Positions 44,642 through 57,563 of a stretch of 64,000 nt of DNA are shown here, one piece after another. The stretch is from Leptodontidium sp. MPI-SDFR-AT-0119 (taxonomy: Eukaryota; Ascomycota; Leotiomycetes; Helotiales; Leptodontidiaceae): NCBI GenBank assembly GCA_020726505.1, contig JAHLEZ010000002.1:1116001-1180000 (forward strand), in the 5' to 3' direction. The notes beneath the pieces are model-generated. The model was not told where the DNA came from. It ran no database searches and saw only the letters and a list, made by a program, of their open reading frames with translations. The position numbers and the translations under genes were made by a program. Position 1 is the stretch's first letter; each line of letters begins with the position of its first letter.

Positions 44642-45660
44642 AATAAAAGAGATTATTCCTTGTGCTCGATTCTTAATAATCTTAACTCTAAAGAACTAAT
44701 TTATTATTTATATTTCACGAAGTTCATATACTTAATAAATTCTAGTAATTATAACTTTAGTTAAGGTGTGATCGTCTTTATAATAAAGAACTAAAATATT
44801 ATTTATATATAATAATATAAATATCTTTCTCTTTTAATTTAAAAATATATAAGATTCTTCCTTATTTACAATTAAATAGAGTTATATAAGAGTCTTAGTA
44901 AACTCCTTATATTATAAGGAAGAAGAGTCTCTTATGCCGTATAGTGCTCGATCAACCTCGACGTATAAGTTATAAAAGCGGTAATTATTTAGTAACTAAT
45001 ATAAGACTAGTGGCGAATCTTTAGTTTAAACTATATTAATAAATACGTTAATAACGTTGAATTGCCGTATTTCTAAGTTAAAATGCGCGGTTAGAGCTAT
45101 AACTAATTAAAAGCTTTTTAATACGAGGATTACGGCGTATATTAAGAGTATTATAGCCTTATCTTAGAAATCGCCTCGTATAACTAGCCTTAATCGGCAT
45201 TAAGAAATATAACTATCTAGAGCCTCTTTATAAGTAAAAACTTATAATAATAGTATAAGCTTTATTAAATTGGCTTTAGATTCTTTTATACCTCTTTAAT
45301 AGTCTCGGGATTTTAGGTTTTTAATTTTAAGCTTAACGTCGGCCTTAAACTACTCTCCGAATTAATAATTTACTAAATCCTTTTAAGACCTTAGTTCCTT
45401 AAGAGTATTTTTCTAATAAACTTAAAGTAGCTTTATTTTTAAAGTACTTAAACTAAAGTCTAGTATTAAAATCTTCTTTACCTCCTTTAATTTAAGAAGA
45501 ATTACTATAAAGATTATATTATATAGCGTGATAAGCTTTTTACTTCCTTGATTTTTAAATAAATAAAGAGTTATAAAGGAGGTGTTAAAATACTTAAGGA
45601 TTATATAACGTTGCTGGGTTCTGACTAGTACGCGGCGTACTAGCTCCGTCGGTTAGTATC
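44642..45660. other. AT-rich relic, no recognisable coding
   Basis: About 1 kb between the Copia element and element B; stop-rich in all frames, no termini found. Confidence 0.5.
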
Positions 45661-45909
45661 TGTGACGCTTGCCCTAGAAAGACGGTAATCACGTGTAACT
45701 GACGCCTCATATATTAACATTAGATATATAATAATACTAAGCTTTAACTTAGAATCTATAACTATAGAGGAAAGAAGGTAAGGAAAAAAAGAAGTTTATA
45801 TATAAGAGGTTAATATACTTAGCACTATAGTAATCTCAGTACGTCCCGATTAGGCAATACTAAGTGGAGCCGGTGGAAATAAGGCTCTTAAGTAACGACA
45901 GTCGTCACA
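45661..45909 (-). repeat. LTR (3') of element B
   Basis: 249 bp; relatively well-preserved start TGTGACGCTTGCCC. Confidence 0.88.
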
Positions 45910-45912
45910 CTA

Positions 45913-45935
45913 CCCCCCCCCCCCCCCCCCCCCCC
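45913..45935 (+). repeat. Homopolymer C23 at polypurine tract of element B
   Basis: 23 consecutive C; complement of an expanded G-run polypurine tract. Confidence 0.9.
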
Positions 45936-48900
45936 TCTAGAAAAAGCTCGTCCTCGAGCGTTAGTCTATCTCTTTATCGCTATTAAAGTCGTCGTAGTCG
46001 TTTACGCTATCTTCTTATACTTTAATTTATTTAAGTAATTTAATAAGGGGTCTTACTTACTTAAGGTGACTTAAGTAAAAATCCCTGACTTTATATAGTA
46101 TATACTTAAGGTTAAAAGCGTTATATTAGTCTAAATTAACGTCTTAATTAAGCCAAGTAATATAGTAAGATAAAGTCTTACCCTTCTTATAATAGGCAAA
46201 TACCTCTTTTAGTTCTTACTCGTCGTCGCTTATAATATTAATCGGCGGGGGGGTATCTTATACTTAGCCTAATAAGAGATTATTAAAGTCTCGACGTAAC
46301 TTACTAGCTAGAAAGACGTTATAAACCTTTATACTCCCTAGTAGTTTTAAGTAGTACGAGTGTTTTACTTTCTCGAGCACCTTAAATAGTCTATTAGTTA
46401 GTATATTTAACTTCTTAAATAGACGGAGTGTCTTAAAATAACGTATGTCGAGTTAAATTAGGTTATTTTTATTAAAGTCAATATCGCGGCAAAAGGCGTT
46501 ATAAGACTTAATTATCTTAGCTTAAGCCATAGTGAAGTTCGACTAAGTTATTTCTTATACTTTCTTATAACGTTAAGCGTAATTAATAGCTTATTAAGTG
46601 TTTAACTTGTTAGCGGAAGTCGCTAAGTCTAATAAGTTAATTTTCTAGTCTTAATTTGTGTGTAATATATATTTATAGACTACCTCAAATAAAGAGAGCC
46701 CCCCTAGAGAATCGTGGGGGATAGATATTTAAATATAGTCTATAATAAGAAAGTACTTTAATTAATTGTCTTAATAATACGTAACAAAGAGTCTAAGTCG
46801 TCTTTATAAGTATCATTTATATACTTTAGTCTAGCTATTTATTTATAAGTAATTAGTAATAAATAGTTGTCTCTTAGTTCCGAGGATCTTACTAAGAGCG
46901 GTCCAAAACCTAAAGACAAATTAGGGACTTCTATTAAAAGTAATAGTCAAAGGAGCGCCAAAGTAATAATATATATAATAAATATATATAGTAGTTAACT
47001 TCTAAGTATCTATTATCTTCTAATAAGGGATACTAATAACTTATTTACTAAATCTATTAATAAAGACAAGAATATTATTAAATCTGTGCTTGTCTTTAAT
47101 AAAGAATAGTAGTCTACTATAATATATTCCTATAGCTAAGATAAGACAAAGAGAGGATAAAAGAATCCGGGCTTTTTATCCCAGGGGACTTAAATTCGTT
47201 AGTAAGTATAATAGTTACGGCAGTATTACTAGACTATTAACGTAATTCTATACTACTAATACTAAGAAGAAAGTATTTAAATCGTCTTCTTAATATTAAG
47301 GTATACTATAATGACTTAATTATAAACCTCTTATATAAAGAGGGTTTAAAGGTAATCGACGTCAGGGACTAAGAGGCGGCTATCGTGGAGCAAGAGGTCG
47401 CCTTCTAGGCTAAGTTTACTTAAAGAGTCTAATATAGCTTACTTATATAGAGCCTATAAGGAAAGAGTAATGCGATTAACCTCTAAGATTTATTATACGA
47501 CAGAGAATATTAATATAAAGGTAATAAGCTTAATATTAGCCACTAGCGCGTTAGTATTATTAAGTGGCCGTAACTTTATAAATAATAAGCGGGGGTTAAC
47601 TTAGTCTTAACGTAAGAGTTATTAAAGGCGTTAAGTCTTCTTTATAAAATTCTATTAATTTAACTTATTTAACTTACAGGAAAGTACGTTTATTAAGAGG
47701 TTATAGATTTTAAGGCAATACGTAATTATGAAATTATAGTCTACTAAAAGCTCTACTTATTATACTTATTTAATATTTAATTACTTAAAAGGCATAAAGT
47801 ATTTTAAGGCCTTATAATTTATTATAATATAAACTTAATAAAGGGCTCTTACTAACTTAATAAGTTAATGCCTAAATGATCTAATAATAACTAGTATATC
47901 TTTATTATATATTACGTAATTAAACTTAATAAGTAATATAATCCTTAAAAAGAAAGTAATAAGGAATTAGTTATTGTCGTGTTATTAAGAAAGGACTCTT
48001 ATTATAATACTATTACTAATATTTATTTTTAAGAAGTAAAGCAAATCTTGTTAATAATATCTTAAGAGAAATATAAACGTAAGAATATATTTTAAGAAGT
48101 TAAAAGTATCTTCGCACTTTATAATAAAGTAAAAGAAAACGTTATTTTTAATTAATTAAATAATAAGTTTTATTATAATATTATAATTATAAATAAATCT
48201 CTAATAAAAGTTATAAAAACTAAGGAAGGACTATATACCTTTAATAGAGTTAAAGTAAGTTTACTTATAAATAATAAAGACTTTCTCGAGATTAACTTTT
48301 AAGCTAAAAGTTAATATAATAAATCTTAAGTACTTAATTTATATTACTTTAAACTTATACTTTTTTAAGTCAGCCTATAACCTAGCGTTATTAAGGCGTT
48401 AAAGTACTTTTTTAACGTAAAGCTAGTATTATAAGAGATCTTTAAAGTATATAAAAATATTATCTAAGTACACTATATAAAAATTATTAAGGTAATCGAA
48501 GAGAATATTATTTATATAGCGCTAATAAGTAATAAGGCTATTAGTTAGGCTAAATAAGAGAACTTTACACTTATATACGCCGTACCTTATATAAAAGGTA
48601 ATATACTCTTTTAATATTAAGTCTATTTAAATTTAATAAAAAGCTTAACGAATGTTTAATTTAATAAAGATATAAGCGTTAACTATACGAGCTAAGGTCT
48701 TATTAATTAGAAGTAGGGGGTATTAGTCCTTCTGAGTAAGGGAATTTAGTACTTAGAAATTAATATATAACTGTAAGAAGCTATTTAACTTCTTAATAAA
48801 GAGAATAAAGGCAGTAAATAGTACTTAAGATAACTTAATAAATCCTTTGTCTAAGTTATTTATAATATATTCTTTAATAGCCTTAAGTTCTTTAGTTAAT

Positions 48901-51900
48901 ATCTTATATAATAGCGAATACTTAAGTACTTTCTTACCCTCTCTTTTTAATTTAATTTTATAATTATATAAATAATAAGGGGGGAGAATATTACTTTTTG
49001 TTTTAAAAAATACGTAAGTCTAATTAGTGTACTTTAAGGGAACTATTAGTTTAGCGTCTAGTTCTTAAATAGAGAGTGTAAACTATATAATTAACTAGTG
49101 ACAGTAAGTAAGTTCAATAGTTAAGACTAATATAATAGCGGCTTTCTCTCGCTCTCGACTTCTTTAATTAATTAAGGTATTAATTTCTTAAAAAGTTATT
49201 ACGAATATCTTATTTCTAGACTTCCGTTTTATTAATATATAAAACACTATAACGTTAATTAAGAAGATTTTAATAATTAAACGCTAACGAGCTTTCTTAC
49301 GTCGCTTTATAATTAATAACTTATTTCGTAATTAAAGAAAAGAAGTTAAAGAAGGAGGAGCTTTTATAGTCGAGTTATATATAAGAGAAAGCTATATTTA
49401 TATCTTCTAAAGTAAATTAACGTAGTCCTTAATATGTGTTTTATACGTGAAAGGAGCGAATTAGGGGGAGTTAGTCTAGTCTTAGGGGTATAAAAGCTCG
49501 GCGGTTTTATTCTCTAACTTAATAACTTCCACTTAGGCTAGTTTAATTAAGATATATATATTATTTAGTCGTAGGGACAGTTATATATATTAACTAGGCT
49601 AATTATTTAATATACTCTTTAGTTAAAGTAGAGGACCGTTAGTAATAAAGTACACGCGCTTTTTAAGCTTTATTATATGTCGCACTTATTAATATAAAAG
49701 CTTTATAGTATATAAAGAATTAATAACAGAAGTAAGTTTAATAGTAGTATTAATATTAGAGGTTAATTAAGGGCGATATTATATATTTAAAAGGCGCGGA
49801 TCTAAGTATTTCTGACTTTTAGAGATTAATATAAAATTTATTATTAGCGTAACTTCTTTAATTAATATAGTGGCGCGGCTACTTTTAAAGGCTACTATAT
49901 ATTTCGAAACGAAGTATTTATTAAAAGGTATAATAAAAAAAGAAAGTAAAGGATACATAAGGGGCTTTATATTTAAAATAAGAAAGAAAGAAGAAGTAAA
50001 CAAAGTATTAAGTATTAAATAGATAAGGGGGTAAATTTCCTTTACTAGCGCCGTAGGCTCGATTCTAGGGGGGTATAAATTCTTAACTTTACACTTTTAA
50101 TATAAATATAATAGATTTCCTTAATCTTTCTTTTTACGACTTATAATAGTTCTATAGTTAGAGATTAACTATAAGTGTAAGCTCGACAACTATATTTCTA
50201 TAGAATTAACATTTTTAGTATTTAATATAATTCGACTATATTACGCGAGATATTAAGTTTAATTTTTTATTAATATAATTACTAGTTTTTTAGACTTAAT
50301 AATAGTCGAGGAGTTAATAATAATAAGTTTTAGGGTTATTAAGGAAGTAAAGGAGCTATTAACGTATATTTCGCCTTTTTAATTTAATCGTAAAATAAAA
50401 TATATTACGGTATTAGTATATATTATAAAATCGGGATTATTAATAAAGTAAGACACACGTTTGTCTTATATAACTTAGTAATATCGAGGGAGAGCGGTAG
50501 GGATATACCTTATAGTGTCTATTATATTTATACTTAGTATAAGGTTTAAAGGTAGTGAATTAATTATTAAAGTCGACTTAGGAAATTAAGGATTACGGCG
50601 GCTTTAAAATTCACGTAACTTAGTGTCTTTATACTCGGCGTCGTATTAGTGGCGTTAGTGAATCTTATATACTTATAAGTCTTAGACCTTAACTAATTTA
50701 TTATAACTTACTATTAAAAGGTAATCTAACGGCTAAATAAGCCGTCGTTTAGCGGCATTTAAGAGTACTTCGTAATACTTTAGTTATAATCTTTTAATAA
50801 TTACTTTATAGTTTCTTAAGTAAGTAATTAAGTAGGGAGTAAATAACTATAAACGCTTATTAATTATTAAATTTAATATAATATAATAATTAATAGTTCG
50901 GCTAGTTTAACTATTAAATCCTTTAATAAGGACAAGTAAAGTAATAAGTAAATTAAAGGTTTTTTTTAAAAAAAGAAAGAGACTTTAAAAGAGAGTAATT
51001 AATAAAATAATAACTATTAACTCTGGAATTAAGAAATATAAGTAACTTATACGTAAGTCCGTTCTTAAAGAGAGTAATATAAATAGTAAGTACTAGTCTA
51101 CTAAAAAGCTTTATAAAGTCAAGATGTCGTATACCTCGTATTATGCTTAAGAAGGAGCTTTTTCTTAAGCTAAGTCTTTTACTTATAAAGTAAGTTCCTT
51201 TACTAGTAAGTCATCGTCGTTTATAGCTTAGCTATTAAATATAAGACTACTGTCGTTAGCGCCTACTTTTACTTCGTTAATATAAGAGGCATAACTATAA
51301 TTAAGGGGTCTTTAGGCGAAATACTAAGGGGTATTCGCTAGTGTTTAAGTACGAGGTATATCGGCTCGTATAGAGATTTATTAACTTAAGGGTTAATTAG
51401 TCTCTCGTTACTAAGATAAAAAAGTAGTAAAAGTTTAAAGTAATTTTCTTGTAGTCCTTAAAGAGATATTAACTTAAGACCGGGGGCGGAAATTTATACT
51501 TATTATTAAGGGGCTAAAGTGACTAACGTAAATAGTACTCTTTATAATTTATCTTTAATCTTTAACTTAAACTACTTTTATATATTCTTTTAAGGTTTTA
51601 GCTCTCTAATACTTATAAAATAGTTACTTGCGTAAGCGGGATAAGAGCTTGTCTTATAAGTCTATTTTAAGTATTAACTTATTAATTACGCCGCCTTAGT
51701 TAGTAAGAATCTTAAATTATTAATAAAAGTCTTAAAAAGTTTATTTTATAGCTTTTATTTTTAACGCGAAGTAAAAGTTACGCGTTATTTATTACTTATA
51801 AGGGTTAATTAAGAATTTAATTACTTAGTTAACTAAGTCAAGCGCATTTACTAAGTTTCCGTTATTATTAAGTATTAAGAATAAAAAGAAAGGTTCTAGG

Positions 51901-52879
51901 AACGTACGAGTTATTCTTTTCGTTTATATAAGTAACTAGTCCTTTTAGTAGTCGTTGTTGACGAAGTATTTATTGTACTAGCGTAAGGCGTTTTAGACTT
52001 AGACTTTTTATAAATATAAATTATAGTTAATACTGTCTAAAAGCTTATTGTTTAAATTAAGGATCTTCTCGATTCGTGAGGCCGTAAACATCTAGGATAT
52101 CTTAAAGAGAGAGGGGGAACGACAATATAAGATACGAAGAGGTTAGTAGCCGTCCTTACTATTGTTGTTTAATAGTCTACTAGAGTTAAGAGTACTTTAT
52201 GCCTTACCTTTACCTTTGTCTAGCTCGAGGGCAAGAGTTTTCTTAATTAAGGGATAAAAGAGTATGTCCCCTTTTTAGAAAGTTATAGATTTTAGGGCGG
52301 ATTTACGTAGTAAAGGCTTATTAGTTATAAGTTATTGTTATTAAAATAATAGTTTTAATTACTAGTTCTTTATATGACTCTCCGCGAGTTACTCTTTTAA
52401 AATACAAAGTCGGCTTTCTTATAGTGTCTCTTTTATATATGTCCTTGTAAGCTTTATATTATTCCTTAATATATTAATAAAAGTATTAACTATAAGAGTA
52501 TTAGTATTAGGAGAGTTAAGTAAGGGGGTAGAAAAAGAAGTAGACGACATATTAGCGTCGTTTATAGTAAGTCGCTTTATTAAAAGAGAGACGACTTTCG
52601 GCTTAACTTAGCGAGTTAAAAGGAGAAGTCTAGTGAAAAGAGGGTTTCGACTTTGTCGTGTAAAAGTAAAAGTTAGAGAGGAGAATAAAAGTAATAATAG
52701 CGAAGTAAATATTAACTTCGTTATTAGTAAGGGTTTTAATACTACTATTTATTAAGTTATAAGGCTTAATATAAGCCTTTCTTATATTTAAGCTTTTAAG
52801 TCGTAACTACTTATAAGAGAATTAAGGGGCAAGGGATATTTACTATCTTTTTAAACGTAAAGAAAAGAGTTATAAATAA

Positions 52880-53126
52880 TATAACGCTTACTTTAAAAAG
52901 ACGGTAATTACGTGTAATTAACGCCTTATATATTAATATAAGATATATAATAATACTAAGTATTAATTTAGAATCTATAATTATAAAGGAAAGAAGGTAA
53001 GGAAAGAATAAGTTTATATATAAGAGGTTAATATACTTAGCACTATAGTAATCTTAGTACGTCCCGATCGGGCAGTACTAAGTGGAGCTAGTGGAAATGA
53101 GGCTCTGGGCAGCGACAGTCGTCACA
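52880..53126 (-). repeat. LTR (5') of element B
   Basis: 247 bp; its left half is much more decayed than its right half. Confidence 0.87.
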
Positions 53127-53999
53127 ACTTTTATAGACATAAATAACCGCCGCCGGAGACAGGCTAAGCTTGCGGTACTCGACGACTTCCCTAAGACAAA
53201 AGTCTTTATACGCCTTACTACTAGCGTCTCACTAACTCGACCCTTAAGCTTTACTAGAGAAGTTAAAAAGCGCCTACAGGTTATAAAGGACTAATTAAAC
53301 CCCTCGACATCCCGTGTCCCGAGATTACTACTTAAAGATAAGAAAGCCCGCGGAGCTTCTTTAGCGAATTACTAAACAAAGGCGCTTATTACGAAAATCT
53401 TCCTTATATTAGTAGTAGCGATATTTACGACGTACTTCCGACCTAGGAGGGCTAAGAAGAATAAGGTGCAAACCTTCGTGACATCAGTGCTTGAGATTGA
53501 CTAAGAACTGACTCGTCGCCGGCGAGAGGCCCTAGACCAGCTAAGCGTCGAACTCGCATCGATGAATAGAGACCTGACCCCAGAGGACTAGTCAATTCAC
53601 CCCGTCTTCCACTTGCACTCGCTTCGCAAGTACGTCGACAACCCCCTGCCGGGACAAGCCAGAGTTACACTAATACTTATCTAGCTATTGCCTAAGCAAG
53701 ATGAGTAGGAAATTAAAGGCATCCTTGGCTTTAAGGTTATACGAAACAAGCTATTCTATTACATTAAGTAGCTAGGCGCCGACAAAGACCTAGAGTAGTA
53801 TTTATACTCAGATACTATAACGGCTCTATATATAATTAAACGGTTCCACCTCAAGCATCCTAATACTAAAGGCCCGCTAAGAGCTTTCCTAAAATGGCTA
53901 GAGGCTTATAACGCCGGTGTTAACGACTATAACAACTTAGAAAATAATATAATTATAGTTACAACTACGCGGACACAGTTTTTTAAGAGAGGGGGGTAA
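53127..53999 (+). pseudogene. 3' part of a second chromodomain retrotransposon (+ strand)
   Basis: Less AT-rich than its surroundings. Plus-strand frames give RRRRQAKLAVLDDFPKTKVF near 53145 and, at about 53700-53880, a chromodomain-like segment (E*EIKGILGFKVIRNKLFYY, IK*LGADKDLE*Y, KRFHLKHPN) with stops where Trp is expected. The segment ends in a purine tract AGAGAGGGGGG (53987-53997) followed by an LTR, as expected for the 3' end of an LTR element. The 5' portion is not in the window; element B abuts it. Confidence 0.65.
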
Positions 54000-54301
54000 T
54001 GTTACGACCTATGATACGCTTTATATTCTAATTAATATTGGCTTGTAGTATCGCTAACTATACGACGGCGCTAAGCCTAATAAGGAAGATTAAGTAGCGA
54101 GCCTACGACATATTAACGTGAATGGCACTTAACTACGCTAGGCCCTATTAAGAGGGTCCTTTATATATATATACTTGAGCCCTCCCTTATAAAGAGCTCT
54201 CCTTTCCTCCTTATCTTTTCTTCTCGATTCTGAGCGTAGCCTTAGGTCCAAATATAAAGCTAGAGTTAATTCGCCGTGTTAACCTCTTGCCAGCCGTAAC
54301 A
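54000..54301 (+). repeat. LTR (302 bp) of the + strand chromodomain element
   Basis: Starts TGTTACG and ends CGTAACA, a 7-bp inverted terminus, directly after the polypurine tract, so it is a 3' LTR. It contains a TATATATATA stretch (54160s) and a CT-rich segment (54195-54225) that could be promoter elements. Confidence 0.75.
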
Positions 54302-56112
54302 CTCGGGACAGGTCATTACTACTATTTAAGGTTCCTAGGACTACCGGACTATATACAGAGCCGATTCGGCTATTATAGTATATTATAAATTCATTAACCT
54401 TAGATTAAGTAAAATCGGTAATAAACCTTACTAAAATATATATTAAGGATCTCTAATATAATGAGGACAAGGACTACTTAAATAAGAAGCTCTATATCTT
54501 CGCCGACTTATATTAGAGAGTATTAATTAAGACTAAGGTCTAAAACTGAGCTTTTCCGTCGATATTATAAGATAAAATTAATTCGTATTATTACTAGTAC
54601 TTTTAGAATAAAGGGGACTCATTTAATAAGCTTATTAAGACGACTCGCGAGTACTTTAAGATAAAGGAGAGAGTTAATAAGTTCTTTAATTAATAGTTTA
54701 GTCTAACTTTTTTATTATTTTAAGATAAGCCTTATTAAATAAGAAAACTAGTATTAACTTAATTAAAGAACTTTGCTAAGGAATTATAAAGTATTTAACT
54801 TAGCCTAAAGGACGACAATATATAAAATAATAAGACACTCTATAATAAGCTTATATAAAAAGTAATAAGGAACCCCCTCTTTAAGATAGCCTTATTTTAA
54901 GTACCCTTTACTTTCCTTATATTAATAAATAGTCTTTGCTCCGCTATTAGTATTAAGGTAACTTATAACTCGGGATCGAGGGTAAGCAACTACTTTAGAT
55001 CTTATATAAATCGCTACTAATTTTATATTGTAAATAAGGCGACTTATTACTTTAACTATAAAATAAACTTTTTAAGTAAGAATAAGCGCAGAGATAAATT
55101 TTAACTTATATTAAGTTATATAAGCTATATTATTTATAAGAAAATAGATTACTATAATAATTACTACTTTAACAAAGAGTAAGTAGTGTCTAAGGCAAGA
55201 TACTTCGCGGCATATAAGGCTAAAGAAGTAAAAACTATAAATAAGACCTTTAAGAGTTACTTAACTTATATTAAGGGGATTGACTTTAATTCGGACTAAA
55301 ACTAGATTATATTTAGATATTATTTAAGAAACTACTAAGATATAAATTTAAATACTTTAATAAATATTAACGATTCTTTAGAGAGTTTTAATAATAATAA
55401 TAATAATAATAATAATAGTATTATAAACTTCACGACTATATTTATAATAAGTGAAGCATAATAATATAATATATGAGAAGTTATAAGGTAACTTAAGGAG
55501 AGGAAGGCTATTTATATCTTAAAAAGTAAAATCAAGAGACTTACTTTAAGCGAGGCCTATATAATATAATAAATAAATAGATTCTTTTAAGGTCTATTAA
55601 TTAATATAAGAGTATCTAATAAAAACACAAGAGGAATTAATTAATTATAAGTATTATAATAAATTCAAGATATTAAGTTTAATACTAATTAGGCGAGCTA
55701 GAGCCGGATTATATTTAATGCTAGTTCGCGGCTATCCCTAGGAGTTACTATAATTAATACTCCGGCTAAAGAAATAGACTTTTAAATCGTAGACGTAAAT
55801 ATCCCGTTTTTAATTTACTTATAATAATTAAATACGCTTAACGTATAATATAATAACTTACGTAATATCTTAATTTAAGGTAATAAGAAGCTTTAAGTCA
55901 AAAATAATAAACGAAATTAAAGGCAAGGAGACGTTAGCTTTATATAAGAAGTTAAGACTAATAATTTAATACTTTAATAATAAAAGGAAGAGAGAGAATT
56001 TAATTTAGTCTTTAATAATTTAACGATTTAGTTAATAGTTACTTATATTTTTAGCCGCTACTATTAAACACTTAAATCGCCTCCGAAACTAGTCCGAATC
56101 TTATCTAGCTAT
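54302..56112 (+). pseudogene. Copia-like relic: Gag, protease and start of RT (+ strand)
   Basis: Stop-rich plus frame. Around 54480-54690 it reads KLYIFADLY*RVLIKTKV, then NKGDSFNKLIKTTREYFKIK ERVNKFFN, a Gag-like region. YYNNYYFNKE near 55150 may be a decayed zinc knuckle. SRLSLGVTIINTPAKEIDF near 55730 may be the protease. RT sequence (FLAATIKHLNRL) already starts at about 56040, so no integrase fits between protease and RT. The frame continues across the solo LTR at 56113-56339. Confidence 0.55.
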
Positions 56113-56339
56113 TATAAGAATACTAGCCATATGCGAGCCTAATAACCGATGCGAGCCTTTAATACAAAGCTAGTAACTTAATACAAAGCTAATAACCGAT
56201 GCGAGCCTTTAATACAAAGCTAGTAACTTGATACAAAGCTAATAACTAATGCGAGAGCTTAATACTCAAAGTAGTTATATAGACCTAGAAATGCCCCCTC
56301 AATAGAATCATCATTCACACCATCATTCTCTATTTTTTC
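56113..56339 (+). mobile_element. Solo LTR of the Copia element family
   Basis: 227 bp, reverse complement of the LTRs at 39384 and 44396 as drawn, hence sense orientation here. Perfect 5-bp target duplication GCTAT (56108-56112, 56340-56344). It interrupts an older Copia-like RT frame. It is exactly one 19-bp unit shorter than the 246-bp LTR. Confidence 0.9.
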
Positions 56340-57563
56340 AGCTATTAAGGACATCACTTAAGCTTACGTCTAAGTAGAGACAAGGCTTCTCCGGGACATT
56401 TTTATACAGTTACTAAAAGAAATTATAAGAGATTTCCCTCTTAAAATATTTATAATAATACTACTATTATACGGCATACTTAAGTCCGGAAACTATTAGC
56501 TTAATATATACTACAAATATTATATAAAGAACTTATAAATAAAGACATTAATATATAATTTATACTTATTAATTAATATTAAAGAAAGTTATAATTTTAG
56601 AATTATAAGGATATAAATAGATAATACGTTAATTCTAAGAAATAAGGACTTCTTAATAAGAGAGTAAAATAAGATTACTAAGGCTGGTTTTTTAATAAAG
56701 CTAATATAAGTACTACTTCTTACTAAAACTATTACGTTTAATAAATATATTATTTTTATAGATAGACACAGCCTTTATATATCTCAAAAGAGTTAAGGAG
56801 TAAGGCTAAAGCTAGTTAACGTAAGGAAAGAGGATTATAAGAAGGCCTATAAAGAGTAACGAGCTTGTATAGCCTACTTTACTATTATTTATTAGCCGAA
56901 AGTAATATTTAATCTCTTAATTATAGTGTAATACTAAGATCTAACAGAAGACAACGTTAAAGTATTAAACTTACGCCTTAAATAATAAATAAATAACCTA
57001 AAGAAAATATTTTAATACGTACTAATTAACTTATAGTTTATAAAGGTCCACGTTTTTATAAATAGTTATTTTATTAATACTAAAGACTTAAGTTCATAAA
57101 TAAGTTTCGTATTAATAATTAGTGCCGAAATAATAAAGGATATATAATTTACCTTAACTAGTAATATCATATATATTAGCTTAATAAAATACAAGAGAGT
57201 AACTTATATAATACTTATATTAGAACTATATACTATAATAACTAGTATTAATATATTGATTTCTCTTAATACTACTATTAATATAATAACTAATAAGCTT
57301 AGTATCTCGCGTCTTCTTATTATTGTTTACATAAATTCTTTATCCCTTTATAAGTATATTATTAAGCTTAGTATAATAAAAGAAAAGCGCTTAATAATTA
57401 ATATTATAGCTATTCGTCAATTATATAAACGTAAAAAGCTAACGAAGGTCCGATAGATTAATAGCGCTAATAATCTTATTAATACTATAACGAAGAATAC
57501 TCTAAATAAGGCTCTTCGGGATTTTATTAATACTAATATCTTTATTATTAAAATAGAGAGTTA
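56340..57563 (+). pseudogene. Copia-like relic: RT end and RNase H (+ strand)
   Basis: Continues the frame broken by the solo LTR: AIKDIT*AYV*VETRLLRDI, FIQLLKEIIRDFPLKIF, LYGILKSGN, SLYISQKS*GVRLKLVNVRK EDYKKAYKE. A 66-codon open piece (57256-57456, IVYINSLSLYKYIIKLSIIK EKRLIINIIAIRQLYKRKKL) matches the RNase H C-terminus of fungal Copia polyproteins. It ends near NTNIFIIKIES*V. Stops sit at Gln/Trp positions. Confidence 0.7.

Larger units (their letters stand above)
45661..53126 (-). mobile_element. Ty3/gypsy chromodomain retrotransposon, copy B (heavily RIP-mutated)
   Basis: Same family and orientation as element A, aligning along its whole length but with many more C-to-T / G-to-A changes. 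LTRs are 45661-45909 and 52880-53126; the latter starts TATAACG where A has TGTGACG. The polypurine-tract complement is a run of 23 C (45913-45935) against 9 in A. Flanks GTATC and ACTTT do not match, so no target duplication is visible. Older than A, or a product of recombination between copies. Confidence 0.87.
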
